64,000 bases of DNA. It comes from Clostridium chrysemydis. Its GTDB lineage: Bacteria; Bacillota; Clostridia; Clostridiales; Clostridiaceae. Both the position numbers and the translations under genes were made by a program. Positions 34,224 through 44,178 of the stretch are shown here, in pieces. The notes below the pieces were generated by a model. The model worked only from the letters and a program-made list of their open reading frames with translations, was not told where the DNA came from and searched no databases. How positions within the stretch are numbered: the first letter of the stretch is position 1; every line of letters begins with the position of its first letter. Location: positions 1 to 64,000 of the forward strand of contig NZ_JADEKP010000003.1 of assembly GCF_015234215.1 (NCBI RefSeq). The letters run 5' to 3'.

Positions 34224-34694
34224 ATGAAAAAGAAACTAATTTCACTTATTTTAGTAGGAATAACTATTTTTACTTTAGCTGGGTGCACAGGAAGTCCTAA
34301 AAATACTGCTTCTAATGATACTGGTATTTCAGATTCAAAGGATAAAGATTCTGGTATTGTAGATGGAAAATTTAAATCAGCTGAAGCTATGATGAATAAT
34401 AAAGAATTTAGAAAAAAGGTAGAAGAAGGTTTACCAGAAGATACTACGATAACTGCAAAAGGAAATACTTTAACTTATACCTTCAAACAAAAAGAGGGAG
34501 TAAAGGTTACAGATGAAATTAAAAAGTCTATGGAAGATAATTTAATAGAAAAAGAACCTGAATTAAAAGAAGGGCTACAAAGTACTATAGAGCTAATTAA
34601 TACTGATAAAATGAAAGTAGTTTACCAGTATGTAAATGCTGACGGAAGTGAAATATATACTCATAAAATTGATATTATAAAAGATGATAAATAA
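34224..34694 (+). CDS. Lipoprotein, DUF4854-like
   Basis: 156 residues. Lipobox LAGC (C21) after a standard signal. A short Asn/Ser/Asp linker leads to a compact domain with FRKKVEEGLPEDTTITAKGNTLTYTFKQ and LQSTIELINTDKMKVVYQYVNADGSEIYTHKIDI, which fits DUF4854: a helix, then paired strands ending in a D-G-x-E/I turn. Function unknown. AAAGGAG ribosome binding site; own terminator. Confidence 0.7.
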   Translation: MKKKLISLILVGITIFTLAGCTGSPKNTASNDTGISDSKDKDSGIVDGKFKSAEAMMNNKEFRKKVEEGLPEDTTITAKGNTLTYTFKQKEGVKVTDEIKKSMEDNLIEKEPELKEGLQSTIELINTDKMKVVYQYVNADGSEIYTHKIDIIKDDK

Positions 34695-34733
34695 AAAATA
34701 ACCTCTATAAATTTTGTAGAGGTTATTTTTTAT
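34693..34733 (+). terminator. Terminator of the DUF4854-like gene
   Basis: AAAAATAACCTCTA / TAGAGGTTATTTTT, 14-bp perfect stem with a T-run. Confidence 0.92.
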
Positions 34734-34754
34734 TTATATTTTAGTCTGGACATA

Positions 34755-35048
34755 TTAAACATTTTTTAAAGTAAGTTTTTCTTTGATTGATGAGTAAAAT
34801 AAAAATACAAAGAAACCAAAGAAAGCTAAGCTTTTGCCGATATAAGAAAGTGAAATACTACTTTCTAGATTGTAAAAACTATATAAAAGTATAATGCTAT
34901 ATATAATAGCTATTGAAAATGTAACCTTTGATTCTAATCTTGAAATCTTAGGTAAAGATATAAGTTCATATTTATCCCATAAATAATTATAAATACTTAT
35001 TCCTCCAAAAATAATAACAATACAAAATAAAATAAAATCTAAAGTCAT
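34755..35048 (-). CDS. Small membrane protein, three helices
   Basis: 97 residues with hydrophobic segments at about 3-20, 43-62 and 68-86. Conserved-looking motifs are absent. AGGAGGTG ribosome binding site. A cre-like TGTAAACGTTTAAT lies about 40 bases upstream of the start, so expression may depend on carbon supply. No family recognised. Confidence 0.6.
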   Translation of the reverse strand: MTLDFILFCIVIIFGGISIYNYLWDKYELISLPKISRLESKVTFSIAIIYSIILLYSFYNLESSISLSYIGKSLAFFGFFVFLFYSSIKEKLTLKNV

Positions 35049-35085
35049 AATTTTTACACCTCCTAAAAGATTTATAAACGCTCCT

Positions 35086-35099
35086 TGTAAACGTTTAAT
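35086..35099. promoter_or_regulatory. Candidate CcpA cre site
   Basis: TGTAAACGTTTAAT, identical to the site before the GH85 gene and matching the cre consensus at 13 of 14 positions. Confidence 0.5.
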
Positions 35100-35199
35100 C
35101 TTTATGGTTACATTATATATTAAAAAATCATAAAAAACATAAATATTAACTAAAATACATAAAGTTTTTAAAAAATAGACTCATTATTTCACTTTAAAT

Positions 35200-35616
35200 T
35201 CAAATCAAAAGAAAAGAGAATATTAAACCAAATATACTTAAAATTAATAGTAAAAGATCTAAAAAGTTTCCGTCAGATTCTTTAAATTTACTAAAGTAAT
35301 GTGTACATAGCTTGTAAAACATATATAGTATTCCTATATAAAGAACTAGTGTTAGTATCGGTATTATTCTTGATACAAAATATAAAAGTGATAAAGAAAT
35401 TGAAAAATCAAATATCACATTATTATTAGATTGAGTAGTTAAATATTCATCAATAAAAAATAGTGCAATTAATGAAACCACTAGTAAAACGTATTTAAAA
35501 GTATCATTTAGCACATAGCTTTTATAAAAGAAAGGAATATATTTAAAGCTATACAAAATAAGGATTGAAAAAAGTGAAAACTTAAATACGTTTTCTATCT
35601 TAAGTGAGTTTTTCAT
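35200..35616 (-). CDS. Membrane protein, four or five helices
   Basis: 138 residues from the ATG that follows GGAGGGATATTT; the ATG twelve codons earlier has no site. Hydrophobic segments at about 12-28, 36-56, 64-82, 88-103 and 121-138. A short acidic loop (KFKESDGNFLD) precedes the last helix. No family recognised. It has the form of a small integral membrane protein of the DUF type common in clostridia. Confidence 0.6.
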   Translation of the reverse strand: MKNSLKIENVFKFSLFSILILYSFKYIPFFYKSYVLNDTFKYVLLVVSLIALFFIDEYLTTQSNNNVIFDFSISLSLLYFVSRIIPILTLVLYIGILYMFYKLCTHYFSKFKESDGNFLDLLLLILSIFGLIFSFLLI

Positions 35617-35805
35617 AAATATCCCTCCAATCTTTATACTTTGATTATACACCTATGCTAATTATATATTTCAAAGTATAGGATGAATTAACAAAAGATT
35701 GATATTAAATTCAAAGACTACGTAAAATGAGATTTATTTAGCGTAAAAATTTTACTTATATAGTAATTCAAAAGTAAATACTATGAACGTATAATAAAAC
35801 TACAA

Positions 35806-35819
35806 AGAAAACGATAACA
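35806..35819. promoter_or_regulatory. Candidate CcpA cre site before the mannosidase operon
   Basis: AGAAAACGATAACA matches TGWAARCGYTWNCW at 12 of 14 positions and sits just before the ribosome binding site of the PTS gene. Catabolite control of a PTS/mannosidase operon is expected. Confidence 0.45.
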
Positions 35820-35834
35820 AAGGGGCGTGGAAAA

Positions 35835-37157
35835 ATGTATAATAAATTTTTAAATTTACTAGAAAAATACTTATCACCAATAGCTGATAAGGTTGCACAA
35901 AATACTGTACTTCAAGCGATAAAAGATGCATTTATTTTAAGTATGCCATTTACAGTAGTAGGGTCTTTAGCAGGGCTTGTTAAATCACAAGGTGATTACT
36001 GGTGTGGAAGATATAATGTTTCTTTAGATGGGTTACTTGGAAATATTTTAAATATATTTGGAAATGTAAATCAGGTAGCTATGGGACTTGTAGGGATTGT
36101 AATAGTAATAGCATCTTCATTCTTTTATGCTATACACCTTAAGGAAAACAATAATAAAATTGTTCCAGTTACAACTTCAATTATTGCCTTAGTTACTTAC
36201 TTTGCAACAATACCAAGTAAGATACTTGTTGAAGGTAAGGAAGCTATAGGGTATGCACCTAACTTCTTTAATTACGAAGGTATGTTTACAGGGTTAATAA
36301 TCGGATTAGTTACAGCGTATCTATACGGAAAGCTTGTAGGTTCAAAATTTACTATTAAGCTTCCAGATACTGTACCACCTTCAATCTTAGATTCTTTTAG
36401 AGCTATTATTCCATTTTTTATAGTACTAATAATATTCTCAACAATAAAAGAAATAGTTGAATTTGCAGGGTTTGATTCACTTCAACAAGTAGTAGCACAG
36501 TTTATAGTAGCACCGCTTTCTAATATAGGAACAGGGTTACCTGCTGTAATTATAGTAATTATAGTAATGCAATTACTTTGGTTCTTTGGAATACATGGTT
36601 TTTCAATTATGTGGGGATTAATATCAGTTTTATGGATGCCAATCTTTATGGAACATATTGATATCTATGTTAAAACAGGAAGCTTTGATTCTATAACTCA
36701 AGTTGCACCAAATACCTTAAGTAATGTTTATGCGATGATTGGGGGTTCTGGTTCTACTTTAGCATTAGTTGTTTTACTTTTATTTATGGCACCAAAGGGT
36801 TCTGCTGAAAGAGCTGTCGGAAAGGTTGCTATAATACCAGGATGTTTTGGAATAAATGAACCTGTAACTTTTGGATTACCAATAGTTTTAAATCCAATAA
36901 TGTTTTTACCATTTGTATTTGTTCCAGTAATAAACGCTGTAATTGCTTACTTTGCAATTAAGGTTGGATTAGTTACACCACTTGTAGTTTTAAACTCAGG
37001 AGCTGAACCTGTAATACTTAATGTTTTTGTATTAGCAGCATTTAAGTTAGCTCCGGTAATTTTATATATATTATTATTCATCTTAGATATGGTTTTATAT
37101 GCACCATTTGTAAAACTTCAATTAAGACAAGATAAACATGAATTAGAAGAAAGCTAG
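35835..37157 (+). CDS. PTS transporter IIC component, lactose/cellobiose family
   Basis: 440 residues with about ten hydrophobic segments. Family marks: an N-terminal amphipathic helix (LEKYLSPIADKVAQNTVLQAIKDAFILSMPFTVVGS), FFGIHGFSIMWGLI, and GINEPVTFGLPIVLNPIMFLPF, the conserved loop with the E-P-V substrate motif. It moves a sugar across the membrane with phosphorylation by IIA/IIB, neither of which is encoded in this operon; an orphan IIB-like gene lies at 47.5 kb. First gene of a unit with GH38, RpiR and GH125, so mannose-containing oligosaccharides are the likely cargo. Confidence 0.9.
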   Translation: MYNKFLNLLEKYLSPIADKVAQNTVLQAIKDAFILSMPFTVVGSLAGLVKSQGDYWCGRYNVSLDGLLGNILNIFGNVNQVAMGLVGIVIVIASSFFYAIHLKENNNKIVPVTTSIIALVTYFATIPSKILVEGKEAIGYAPNFFNYEGMFTGLIIGLVTAYLYGKLVGSKFTIKLPDTVPPSILDSFRAIIPFFIVLIIFSTIKEIVEFAGFDSLQQVVAQFIVAPLSNIGTGLPAVIIVIIVMQLLWFFGIHGFSIMWGLISVLWMPIFMEHIDIYVKTGSFDSITQVAPNTLSNVYAMIGGSGSTLALVVLLLFMAPKGSAERAVGKVAIIPGCFGINEPVTFGLPIVLNPIMFLPFVFVPVINAVIAYFAIKVGLVTPLVVLNSGAEPVILNVFVLAAFKLAPVILYILLFILDMVLYAPFVKLQLRQDKHELEES

Positions 37158-37177
37158 TAGAGATAAAGGAGACAGAA

Positions 37178-39847
37178 ATGAAAAATATTCATTATATAAA
37201 TCATACACATTGGGATAGGGAGTGGTTAAGATCTTCCGATACTTATAGGATAAGAGCAGTTTATGTGTTTGATATGCTATTAGATATTTTAGATAGAAAT
37301 GAAGACTATAAGTATTTCACTTTTGATGGACAAACTGCGGCATTAGAAGATTATCTTACAATTAGACCTGAAAAAAGAGATAAAATAAGAAAATATGTCT
37401 CTGAAAAGAGAATATTTATAGGACCTTGGTATACCCAACCTGACTTAGCTTTAGTGAGCGGTGAATCGTTACTAAGAAATTTGATAATTGGTAGTAATAT
37501 TGCAAAAGATTTGGGCCATTGTATGAGTTCGGGTTGGATACCAGATGCCTTTGGGCAAATACAAACAACTCCACAAATATTTAAAGAACTTGGAATGAAA
37601 TCACTTTTTGTTTGGAGAGGTTTTAATTACGAGTATACAAAAGACTCAGTATTTTTATGGGAAGCTCCAAATGGAGATAGCATATTAAGTATTCATTTTC
37701 CTTTAGGGTATGGGTACTATAGATATTTACCTACAGACCAAGATGAGGCTTTTAAAGATTTAAAAGGTTTTAAGGATAAAATTGAAGATAGATTTATAGA
37801 TGATGAGATACTTCTTATGGGAGGAAGCGATCACACTAAGCCTCAAGAATCGATCACAGAAACTATAGAAAGTCTAAAAACTAATTTTTTAGATGAAGGA
37901 TATAATATAAAAATTTCTAACCCAGAAATTTATACAGAAGATGTTATAAAAAGTATATCTAAAAGTAAGAGAAAGCTTGAAATATTTAAAGGTGAAGCTA
38001 GAAGTGCCATGCTTGGAAGAATTCACGCTGGAATAACATCAACTAGAATAGATATAAAAAACGAAATGAAAAAATACGAAACTATACTACCACTTACAGT
38101 TGAACCTATGTCTGTAATAAGTACAACTATAGGAGGGAGATTTGATCAAAGTTTAACTAATTACTATTGGAAAATGATATTTAAAAATCAATTTCATGAT
38201 TCTATTTATTCATCTTCACCAAACTCTATAAATCAAACAGTTAAAAATAGATTATTAAATTTAAGGCATGGATTAAATGAACTAATTTGGATGAATATAA
38301 GATCCTTAAAAGATAAATTAGATTTTTCAAACTTCAAAGAAAATGAAGATGCAGCTGTATTATTTAATACATTACCTTACAAAAGAGATGATTTGATTTT
38401 CATAAACTTTATAGTAAAAGATAAAGATTTTATCTTAAAAGATGATAAAGATAATATCATTCCATATGTGATAGTAAAAGATAAAAAAGAAATCAATACA
38501 GAAATCGAAGAGTATAATGGTTGCGTAAATTACCATGATGCAGGCGAGATTTTAGAAGGAACTAAATTTAATATTCAAGTAAAGATAAAAGCTTCAATAA
38601 TGCCACCTATGGGATATAAGGTATTAAAGGTTTGCTATGGAGAAAAGCAAGACGCAGAATCTTTTAAAAGTACTGATTTAGAATTATTAGAAGATAAATT
38701 ATTTCAAAATAAATTTATAAAAGTAAAAATAAATGAAAACGGAACAATAGATATTTTAAATAAAGAAAATGGAGAAACTTATAAAGAAGTACACTGGTTT
38801 GAAGAAGGCGGGGATGACGGAGATGAATATAATTATTCTCCTCCTGTTATAGATAAAGTTATAAATACTAAAAGTTTAAAGCCTAAAATAGAACTACTTG
38901 AAGATAATGTATACGAAATCAAATACAAAATCACATTTAATTTAAGCACTCCAAGGGAATGTATAGACCACAAAAGGTCAGAGGATTTTGTTAATTCAGT
39001 TATAGTTTCATATGTATCTTTAAAAGTAAAGAGCAAGACTGTAGACTTTAAAACTGTTATTAAAAACAATGCTAAAGACCACATTATAAAAGCTATATTT
39101 ACTGATACAGAAAGCTCAAAGGAAAGTTTAGCTCAAGACCATTTTGGAACTATAGTTAGAAATAATAAAATTTTAAATCAAGCAGGTTTAGAAAATGGAG
39201 CAACAGAGGAAGAACTACCTATATATCCATTCCAAAAATTCGTAAAGCTGCATAATACAAATAATACTTTTGCAGTTTTAAGCAAAGGACCTTGTGAATA
39301 CATGATTTATAAGGATAGAGAAATCGCATTAACAGTATTAAGAGCAGTTGGGAAACTTGGAAAAGCTGATTTAGTAGTAAGACCTGGAAGATCATCTGGT
39401 TATAGATTAGATGCTAAAGATTCACAGCTACTTCAAAGTGTTGAATCAGAATATTCAATTTTTATAGATTCAGGTAAAGCAAATATAGCTAATTTATTTA
39501 GAGAATCAAATAAGTTAAATGTTCAGGTGCAATCAAGGCATTTAAATATATTTACAAGAGAAAAGCATGAAATGAAGCCTTTTGAAACTTCTGTAGTAGA
39601 GATAGAAGAAGGATTTGAAATAATAGCATTTAAAAAATCAGAAGATAATAAAGGTTATGTTATAAGGATCTTAAACCCTAATAAATTTAATTTAGAAAAT
39701 AAGAAAATTAAATTAGATTTAAATATTAATAATGCTTATTTAAGCACTCTAAAAGAAGAAAAGGTTCAAAAATTAGATTTTAATAACGGTATTTTAAAAT
39801 TACCTACAATAAACAAAGAAAGTTTTATAACTCTTTATTTAGAATAG
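37178..39847 (+). CDS. GH38 alpha-mannosidase
   Basis: 889 residues, the length of bacterial MngB-like GH38 enzymes. Zinc ligands and nucleophile are in place: INHTHWDREW (H and D near residues 7-9), SGWIPDAFGQIQTTPQI (nucleophile D near 117) and GGSDHTKPQE (H near 222). The C-terminal half is the beta-sandwich region, with EEGGDDGDEYNYSPP and the family-typical end. No signal peptide, so it acts in the cytoplasm on imported (perhaps phosphorylated) manno-oligosaccharides. It starts 20 bases after the PTS gene, behind AAAGGAG. Confidence 0.92.
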   Translation: MKNIHYINHTHWDREWLRSSDTYRIRAVYVFDMLLDILDRNEDYKYFTFDGQTAALEDYLTIRPEKRDKIRKYVSEKRIFIGPWYTQPDLALVSGESLLRNLIIGSNIAKDLGHCMSSGWIPDAFGQIQTTPQIFKELGMKSLFVWRGFNYEYTKDSVFLWEAPNGDSILSIHFPLGYGYYRYLPTDQDEAFKDLKGFKDKIEDRFIDDEILLMGGSDHTKPQESITETIESLKTNFLDEGYNIKISNPEIYTEDVIKSISKSKRKLEIFKGEARSAMLGRIHAGITSTRIDIKNEMKKYETILPLTVEPMSVISTTIGGRFDQSLTNYYWKMIFKNQFHDSIYSSSPNSINQTVKNRLLNLRHGLNELIWMNIRSLKDKLDFSNFKENEDAAVLFNTLPYKRDDLIFINFIVKDKDFILKDDKDNIIPYVIVKDKKEINTEIEEYNGCVNYHDAGEILEGTKFNIQVKIKASIMPPMGYKVLKVCYGEKQDAESFKSTDLELLEDKLFQNKFIKVKINENGTIDILNKENGETYKEVHWFEEGGDDGDEYNYSPPVIDKVINTKSLKPKIELLEDNVYEIKYKITFNLSTPRECIDHKRSEDFVNSVIVSYVSLKVKSKTVDFKTVIKNNAKDHIIKAIFTDTESSKESLAQDHFGTIVRNNKILNQAGLENGATEEELPIYPFQKFVKLHNTNNTFAVLSKGPCEYMIYKDREIALTVLRAVGKLGKADLVVRPGRSSGYRLDAKDSQLLQSVESEYSIFIDSGKANIANLFRESNKLNVQVQSRHLNIFTREKHEMKPFETSVVEIEEGFEIIAFKKSEDNKGYVIRILNPNKFNLENKKIKLDLNINNAYLSTLKEEKVQKLDFNNGILKLPTINKESFITLYLE

Positions 39848-39922
39848 CTGTAGCTTTATAAAAATTACTCAATAAAGTATACTGTACTTGATGAATTATT
39901 TTAATATAAAGTAGGTATAAAT

Positions 39923-40669
39923 ATGAGTTTATTAAAAAAGTATCAAGAAAACGAAGGCTTTTTAACTAAAACTGAAAAAGAGTGTTTTGAAAAGCTACTT
40001 AGAGAAAGTAGAATAGAAAAAGATATTACGATACAAAAAATTGCAGATGAATTTAATGTATCCACAACAACGATATTTAGAATGATAAAGAACTTAGGGT
40101 ACGTATCCTTTAAAGAATTTAGATACGAGCTCCTATATTATAAAAGAGAAAAGTTAAATGTTGATGATTCAAAAGAAGACGTTTTATTTGCTATAGGGGA
40201 AAAACTTACTGAAACAATCAAATATCTTAGTGAAATAGATATTGCCCCTATAGTAAATTTAATAAAATTCGCAAAACATGTAATGGTAATAGGTAGCGGA
40301 ATGAATCACTATATAGGCGAAATTCTTGAAGTTAAATTAAATTTATGTAATATCGATGCTAAGTATAGAGAAGATTCTTGGCTTATGTATTTAGAAACAT
40401 CAAACCTTACAAGTGAAGACGTTGTTATTGTCTTATCAAAAACAGGAGAGACAAAATCTTTAATTGAAGTAATTAAAAACGCTAAGATAAATGGATCTAA
40501 AATCCTTTATATAGGAGAAATAGGACATTCTAAAATAGGCGCATTAGCTGATTTTAAGATATATGTTTCTAAAGTTATAGAAGAAGGCAGAGATATGGAT
40601 ACAAGGCTTCAATTACATTTAGCTATTAATTACTTAACAAAAAAATTGATAGATGACATTTTAAAATAA
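39923..40669 (+). CDS. RpiR/MurR-family transcriptional regulator
   Basis: 248 residues. N-terminal helix-turn-helix of RpiR type ([35 protein letters not shown], about 35-70) and a SIS sugar-phosphate-binding domain (about 105-245) with [16 protein letters not shown] and [22 protein letters not shown]. It most likely senses a phosphosugar made by the PTS and mannosidases and controls this operon, inside which it lies (75 bases after GH38, 38 before GH125). Confidence 0.9.
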   Translation: MSLLKKYQENEGFLTKTEKECFEKLLRESRIEKDITIQKIADEFNVSTTTIFRMIKNLGYVSFKEFRYELLYYKREKLNVDDSKEDVLFAIGEKLTETIKYLSEIDIAPIVNLIKFAKHVMVIGSGMNHYIGEILEVKLNLCNIDAKYREDSWLMYLETSNLTSEDVVIVLSKTGETKSLIEVIKNAKINGSKILYIGEIGHSKIGALADFKIYVSKVIEEGRDMDTRLQLHLAINYLTKKLIDDILK

Positions 40670-40707
40670 TACTAAAATTTAGTATTACTTCTAAGAGAGG
40701 ATTAAAT

Positions 40708-42012
40708 ATGATTTTAGGAAATGAAAATAAATTACTAAAAATAAAAGAATCAATTTATAAAATCGGTGAAGATTTAGCTAACAAAATAGAAGATAAAAAA
40801 TTAAAAAGACTATTTTATAATTGCTTTATAAATACTATAGAAACTACTGTAAGTATAGAAGAAGATGATACTTTCGTTATAACAGGGGATATCCCTGCTA
40901 TGTGGCTTAGAGATTCAACGGCTCAAGTAGAGCAGTATCTTCCTTTTATAAAATATGATGATAATTTAAAAGATATATTTAAAGGACTTATCAAAAGACA
41001 AGTAAATTGTATTAAGATAGATCCGTATGCTAACGCCTTTAATAAGGAGCCAAACGGAAATAAGTGGGACAACGATATAACTAAAGATAGTCCTTGGGTT
41101 TGGGAAAGAAAGTATGAAGTAGATTCACTTTGCTACCCAGTTAGGCTTATTTATAAATATTATAAAGAGACTAATGATAGGTCTATATTTAATGATGATA
41201 TCAAGTCTACTTTTGATACTATAATAAACCTTTGGACAGTAGAGCAAAATCACTTAGAAGAATCTGATTATTCTTTCCAAAGATTAAATTGCCCTATAAC
41301 AGATACTTTAAGTAATGATGGAAAAGGGACAAAGGTAAAATATACAGGAATGACTTGGTCAGGATTTAGACCAAGCGACGATGCTTGTACTTATGGATAT
41401 CTAGTGCCAGCTAATATGTTTGCTGTAGTTACTTTAAGATATATGGAAGAGATATTAAGTGATATATATAGTGATAACGATTTATCAGCAAAGGCTAAGA
41501 ATTTAAGGGAAGAAATCCAAAAAGGTATTTTAAATTATGGGGTTGTAGAAGATAAAGATTTCGGGAAAATTTATGCGTACGAAGTTGATGGGTTTGGGAA
41601 CGTAAATTTAATGGATGACGCGAATGTACCGAGTTTACTTTCAATTCCTTATCTTGAATATAGTGATATAAATGATGAGATATATAGAAATACTAGAAAG
41701 TTTATATTAAGTAATAAAAACCCTTATTTTTATGAAGGATCTGAAGGAAGCGGGATAGGAAGTCCGCATACTCCGAAGGAGTATATATGGCATATTTCAC
41801 TAGCTATGGAGGCGTTAACTACAAATGATAACGAAGAAATTAAAAGTATTATAAATATGTTAGTTAATACTGATGGAGATACAGGATATATGCACGAAGG
41901 ATTTTACGTAAATGATTCTAAAAAATTTACTAGAGATTGGTTTGCTTGGGCAAACTCATTATTCGCTAGGTTAATATACGAAAAGGTTATAAAAAAAGCC
42001 GACTACTTTTAA
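40708..42012 (+). CDS. GH125 exo-alpha-1,6-mannosidase
   Basis: 434 residues, the size of the family. Signature [21 protein letters not shown] (about 54-74), [25 protein letters not shown] (about 210-234; it contains the acidic residues of the active centre) and the C-terminal [17 protein letters not shown]. Members cut non-reducing alpha-1,6-mannose by an inverting mechanism; a Clostridium perfringens homologue is the type enzyme. No signal peptide, so cytoplasmic. Together with GH38 it would break down high-mannose N-glycan fragments. The 3' end overlaps the converging EamA gene by 4 bases. Confidence 0.93.
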   Translation: MILGNENKLLKIKESIYKIGEDLANKIEDKKLKRLFYNCFINTIETTVSIEEDDTFVITGDIPAMWLRDSTAQVEQYLPFIKYDDNLKDIFKGLIKRQVNCIKIDPYANAFNKEPNGNKWDNDITKDSPWVWERKYEVDSLCYPVRLIYKYYKETNDRSIFNDDIKSTFDTIINLWTVEQNHLEESDYSFQRLNCPITDTLSNDGKGTKVKYTGMTWSGFRPSDDACTYGYLVPANMFAVVTLRYMEEILSDIYSDNDLSAKAKNLREEIQKGILNYGVVEDKDFGKIYAYEVDGFGNVNLMDDANVPSLLSIPYLEYSDINDEIYRNTRKFILSNKNPYFYEGSEGSGIGSPHTPKEYIWHISLAMEALTTNDNEEIKSIINMLVNTDGDTGYMHEGFYVNDSKKFTRDWFAWANSLFARLIYEKVIKKADYF

Positions 42013-42025
42013 GTAGTGGCTTTTT
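41993..42025. terminator. Bidirectional terminator over converging stop codons
   Basis: AAAAAGCC-G-ACTACTT / AAGTAGT-G-GCTTTTT, stem with a central mismatch and T-runs both ways; both stop codons (GH125 and EamA) lie in the loop. Confidence 0.88.
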
Positions 42026-42920
42026 CTTCTATTATTTCTTCTATAGTTTCAGAGGATGACTTATCTGTAGCTAGAATAACTGTAGAAATAATTATTAAAA
42101 TTGTTCCAAGTATAAGTGAGAAACTTAAAGGTTCTTTAAATAAGATAACTCCCATTATAATGCTTATTATAGGTTCAAAAGTTCCTAAGATAGAAGCAGA
42201 TGATGCACCTATTAAAGAAATACCTTTAAGTAAGAATATTATGGATAAAATCGTTGAAACTACTGAAATAAGTATATAAGAAATTCCCATTTCAAAATTA
42301 ATTTTGTAAATAATCTCTTTTGTAAAAAGTCCATATATAATCATGCCAACAGTTGCACCGAATGACAAATACATTGTTATTATTTCGTTTGGTAAATCTT
42401 TAATCGACTCCATTGCAAGCATTATTACATTAGTTCCGTATGAAAGTCCAGAAAATATAGCTAGGAATAATCCTATTGTACTCATAGTATGGTTTTCAAA
42501 TGCAACTAAAGAATAAACTCCAAGACCTGCAAAAACAAGTGAAAATAGCTTAGATTTACTCATCTTATTTTTAAAGAATAAATATTCTAAAATGCAAACA
42601 AATGCAGGATAAATAAAATGAAGTGTAGTAGCTAGACCAACTCCTAAATAGTTATAAGAAACAAAAAGTGTTTGCGTTGTAAGGGTGTAACCTATCAAAC
42701 CTGTGATAAATAAAATTGTAAATTTTTTCACAGGAATTTTAACATTCAATCCTTTAAATAATGAATAAAGTAATAAAATTATTGATGATATTCCAAATCT
42801 AAATATCAAAACTGTAGTAGGATTTGAACCATTTATATAAGCAAATTTTGCAAAAATCGGCATAAGTCCAAAGGCTACAGAAGCCAGTATTGAATAGATA
42901 ATACCTTTGTAACTTTTCAA
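42009..42920 (-). CDS. EamA/DMT-family metabolite transporter
   Basis: 303 residues from a TTG preceded by AAAGGGGG; an ATG ten codons earlier lacks a ribosome binding site. Ten hydrophobic helices in two EamA repeats (first with [16 protein letters not shown], second with [22 protein letters not shown], which contains the family motif E-P-x-x-A/S). Such carriers export or import amino acids or other small metabolites. An acidic tail ([13 protein letters not shown]) ends the protein. Substrate unknown. Confidence 0.87.
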   Translation of the reverse strand: MKSYKGIIYSILASVAFGLMPIFAKFAYINGSNPTTVLIFRFGISSIILLLYSLFKGLNVKIPVKKFTILFITGLIGYTLTTQTLFVSYNYLGVGLATTLHFIYPAFVCILEYLFFKNKMSKSKLFSLVFAGLGVYSLVAFENHTMSTIGLFLAIFSGLSYGTNVIMLAMESIKDLPNEIITMYLSFGATVGMIIYGLFTKEIIYKINFEMGISYILISVVSTILSIIFLLKGISLIGASSASILGTFEPIISIIMGVILFKEPLSFSLILGTILIIISTVILATDKSSSETIEEIIEEKATT

Positions 42921-43093
42921 ATATATTCCCCCTTTAATTTTAAAATCCATACTTACCTTAGTTTAAATTATTACCTAAGTCAATAGATAAATTAATTTTA
43001 CAAATTGTTAAAGAAATAACACATATAATTAAATACTTATTATAGTTATTTATTTTTAGTATTTTATCTTATGCGAAAAAAGGAGTAAAATAA

Positions 43094-43123
43094 TGTAAAC
43101 GTTAATGTTAATGTGTAACGTTT
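43094..43123. promoter_or_regulatory. Inverted repeat in the asr leader
   Basis: AAACGTTA (43097-43104) and TAACGTTT (43116-43123) form a perfect inverted repeat with an 11-base spacer, 24 bases before the asrA start codon; TGTAAACGTTAATG at its left is also cre-like (12 of 14). It could be an operator or a hairpin next to the ribosome binding site. Confidence 0.4.
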
Positions 43124-43146
43124 GTTTAGTTGAAGGAGGAGTTGTT

Positions 43147-44178
43147 ATGGGATACAAGCTTAATATTGAAGAATTCAATAATTTCCTAGAAGAGTTAGGA
43201 AAAGAGTACAAAATTTATGCACCAAAAAGATTTGAAAAGGAAGGTAGATATTCAGATACTGATCTAATAAAATATGCAGAAGTTAAAGAATTTAACGACA
43301 TAGTATATAAAGAGAAATCTGATTTCCCAGCAAAGGAAGTAATATCACCTGTAAATCAAACACTTTATTATTTTACAGAAGACGAGTTTAGAGAGAGCAA
43401 ACCAGCTCACGGCAAAAAAATACTTATATTTTTAAGACCTTGTGATATAAATGCTCAAGAAAGACAAGATAAAATATATCTTGAAAATGGTGGATTCGAA
43501 GATAAATTCTATAAGAGAATGAGAGATAGAGTTAAGTTTGTATGTATGGAATGTGTAGACGGGTTCGACACTTGCTTCTGCACAGCAATGAATACTAATA
43601 AAACTGATAACTACAGTTTAGGTGTTAGATTTAACGAAGATTCAATTTCATTTGAATTAAAAGATGAAGAATTTAAACCTTACTTTGATGGTAAAAAAGA
43701 AGAAGAATTTAAAATTGATTTTATAAAAGAAAATACTACAAAAGTAAATATTCCAGAAATCAAAGATGAAGTTACTTTAGAGATGATTCACAAACATCCT
43801 ATGTGGGAAGAGTATAACAAAAGATGTATAAGCTGTGGTAGCTGTACTGTTGCTTGTAGTACTTGTACATGTTTCACTACTAGAGATATAGCTTATAGTG
43901 AAAATGGAAGAGTTGGTGAAAGAAGAAGAGTTGAAGCTTCATGTCAAATTGCAGGATTTGATACTATGGCTGGAGGACACTCATTTAGAAATACAGCCGG
44001 AGATAGAATGAGATATAAAGTTCTTCATAAAGTTCACGATTATAAGCAAAAATTTGGAGTTAATATGTGTGTTGGATGTGGTAGATGTACAGACAGATGT
44101 CCTGAAAATATCTCAATGACAGCAACTATTAATAAACTTTCAAAAGCAATCGAAGAAATTTCTGGAGGTAAAAAGTAA
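43147..44178 (+). CDS. asrA: Anaerobic sulfite reductase subunit A
   Basis: 343 residues, the usual length of AsrA. Two ferredoxin-like 4Fe-4S motifs: CISCGSCTVACSTCTC (about 228-243) and CVGCGRCTDRCPENI (about 308-322), plus earlier cysteines (FVCMECVDGFDTCFC). It feeds electrons from ferredoxin to the catalytic subunit in dissimilatory-type reduction of sulfite to sulfide. An in-frame ATG 14 codons upstream is ignored because GAAGGAGGAGTTGTT precedes this ATG exactly. Its last base is the first base of the asrB start (TAATG), so translation is coupled. Confidence 0.95.
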   Translation: MGYKLNIEEFNNFLEELGKEYKIYAPKRFEKEGRYSDTDLIKYAEVKEFNDIVYKEKSDFPAKEVISPVNQTLYYFTEDEFRESKPAHGKKILIFLRPCDINAQERQDKIYLENGGFEDKFYKRMRDRVKFVCMECVDGFDTCFCTAMNTNKTDNYSLGVRFNEDSISFELKDEEFKPYFDGKKEEEFKIDFIKENTTKVNIPEIKDEVTLEMIHKHPMWEEYNKRCISCGSCTVACSTCTCFTTRDIAYSENGRVGERRRVEASCQIAGFDTMAGGHSFRNTAGDRMRYKVLHKVHDYKQKFGVNMCVGCGRCTDRCPENISMTATINKLSKAIEEISGGKK

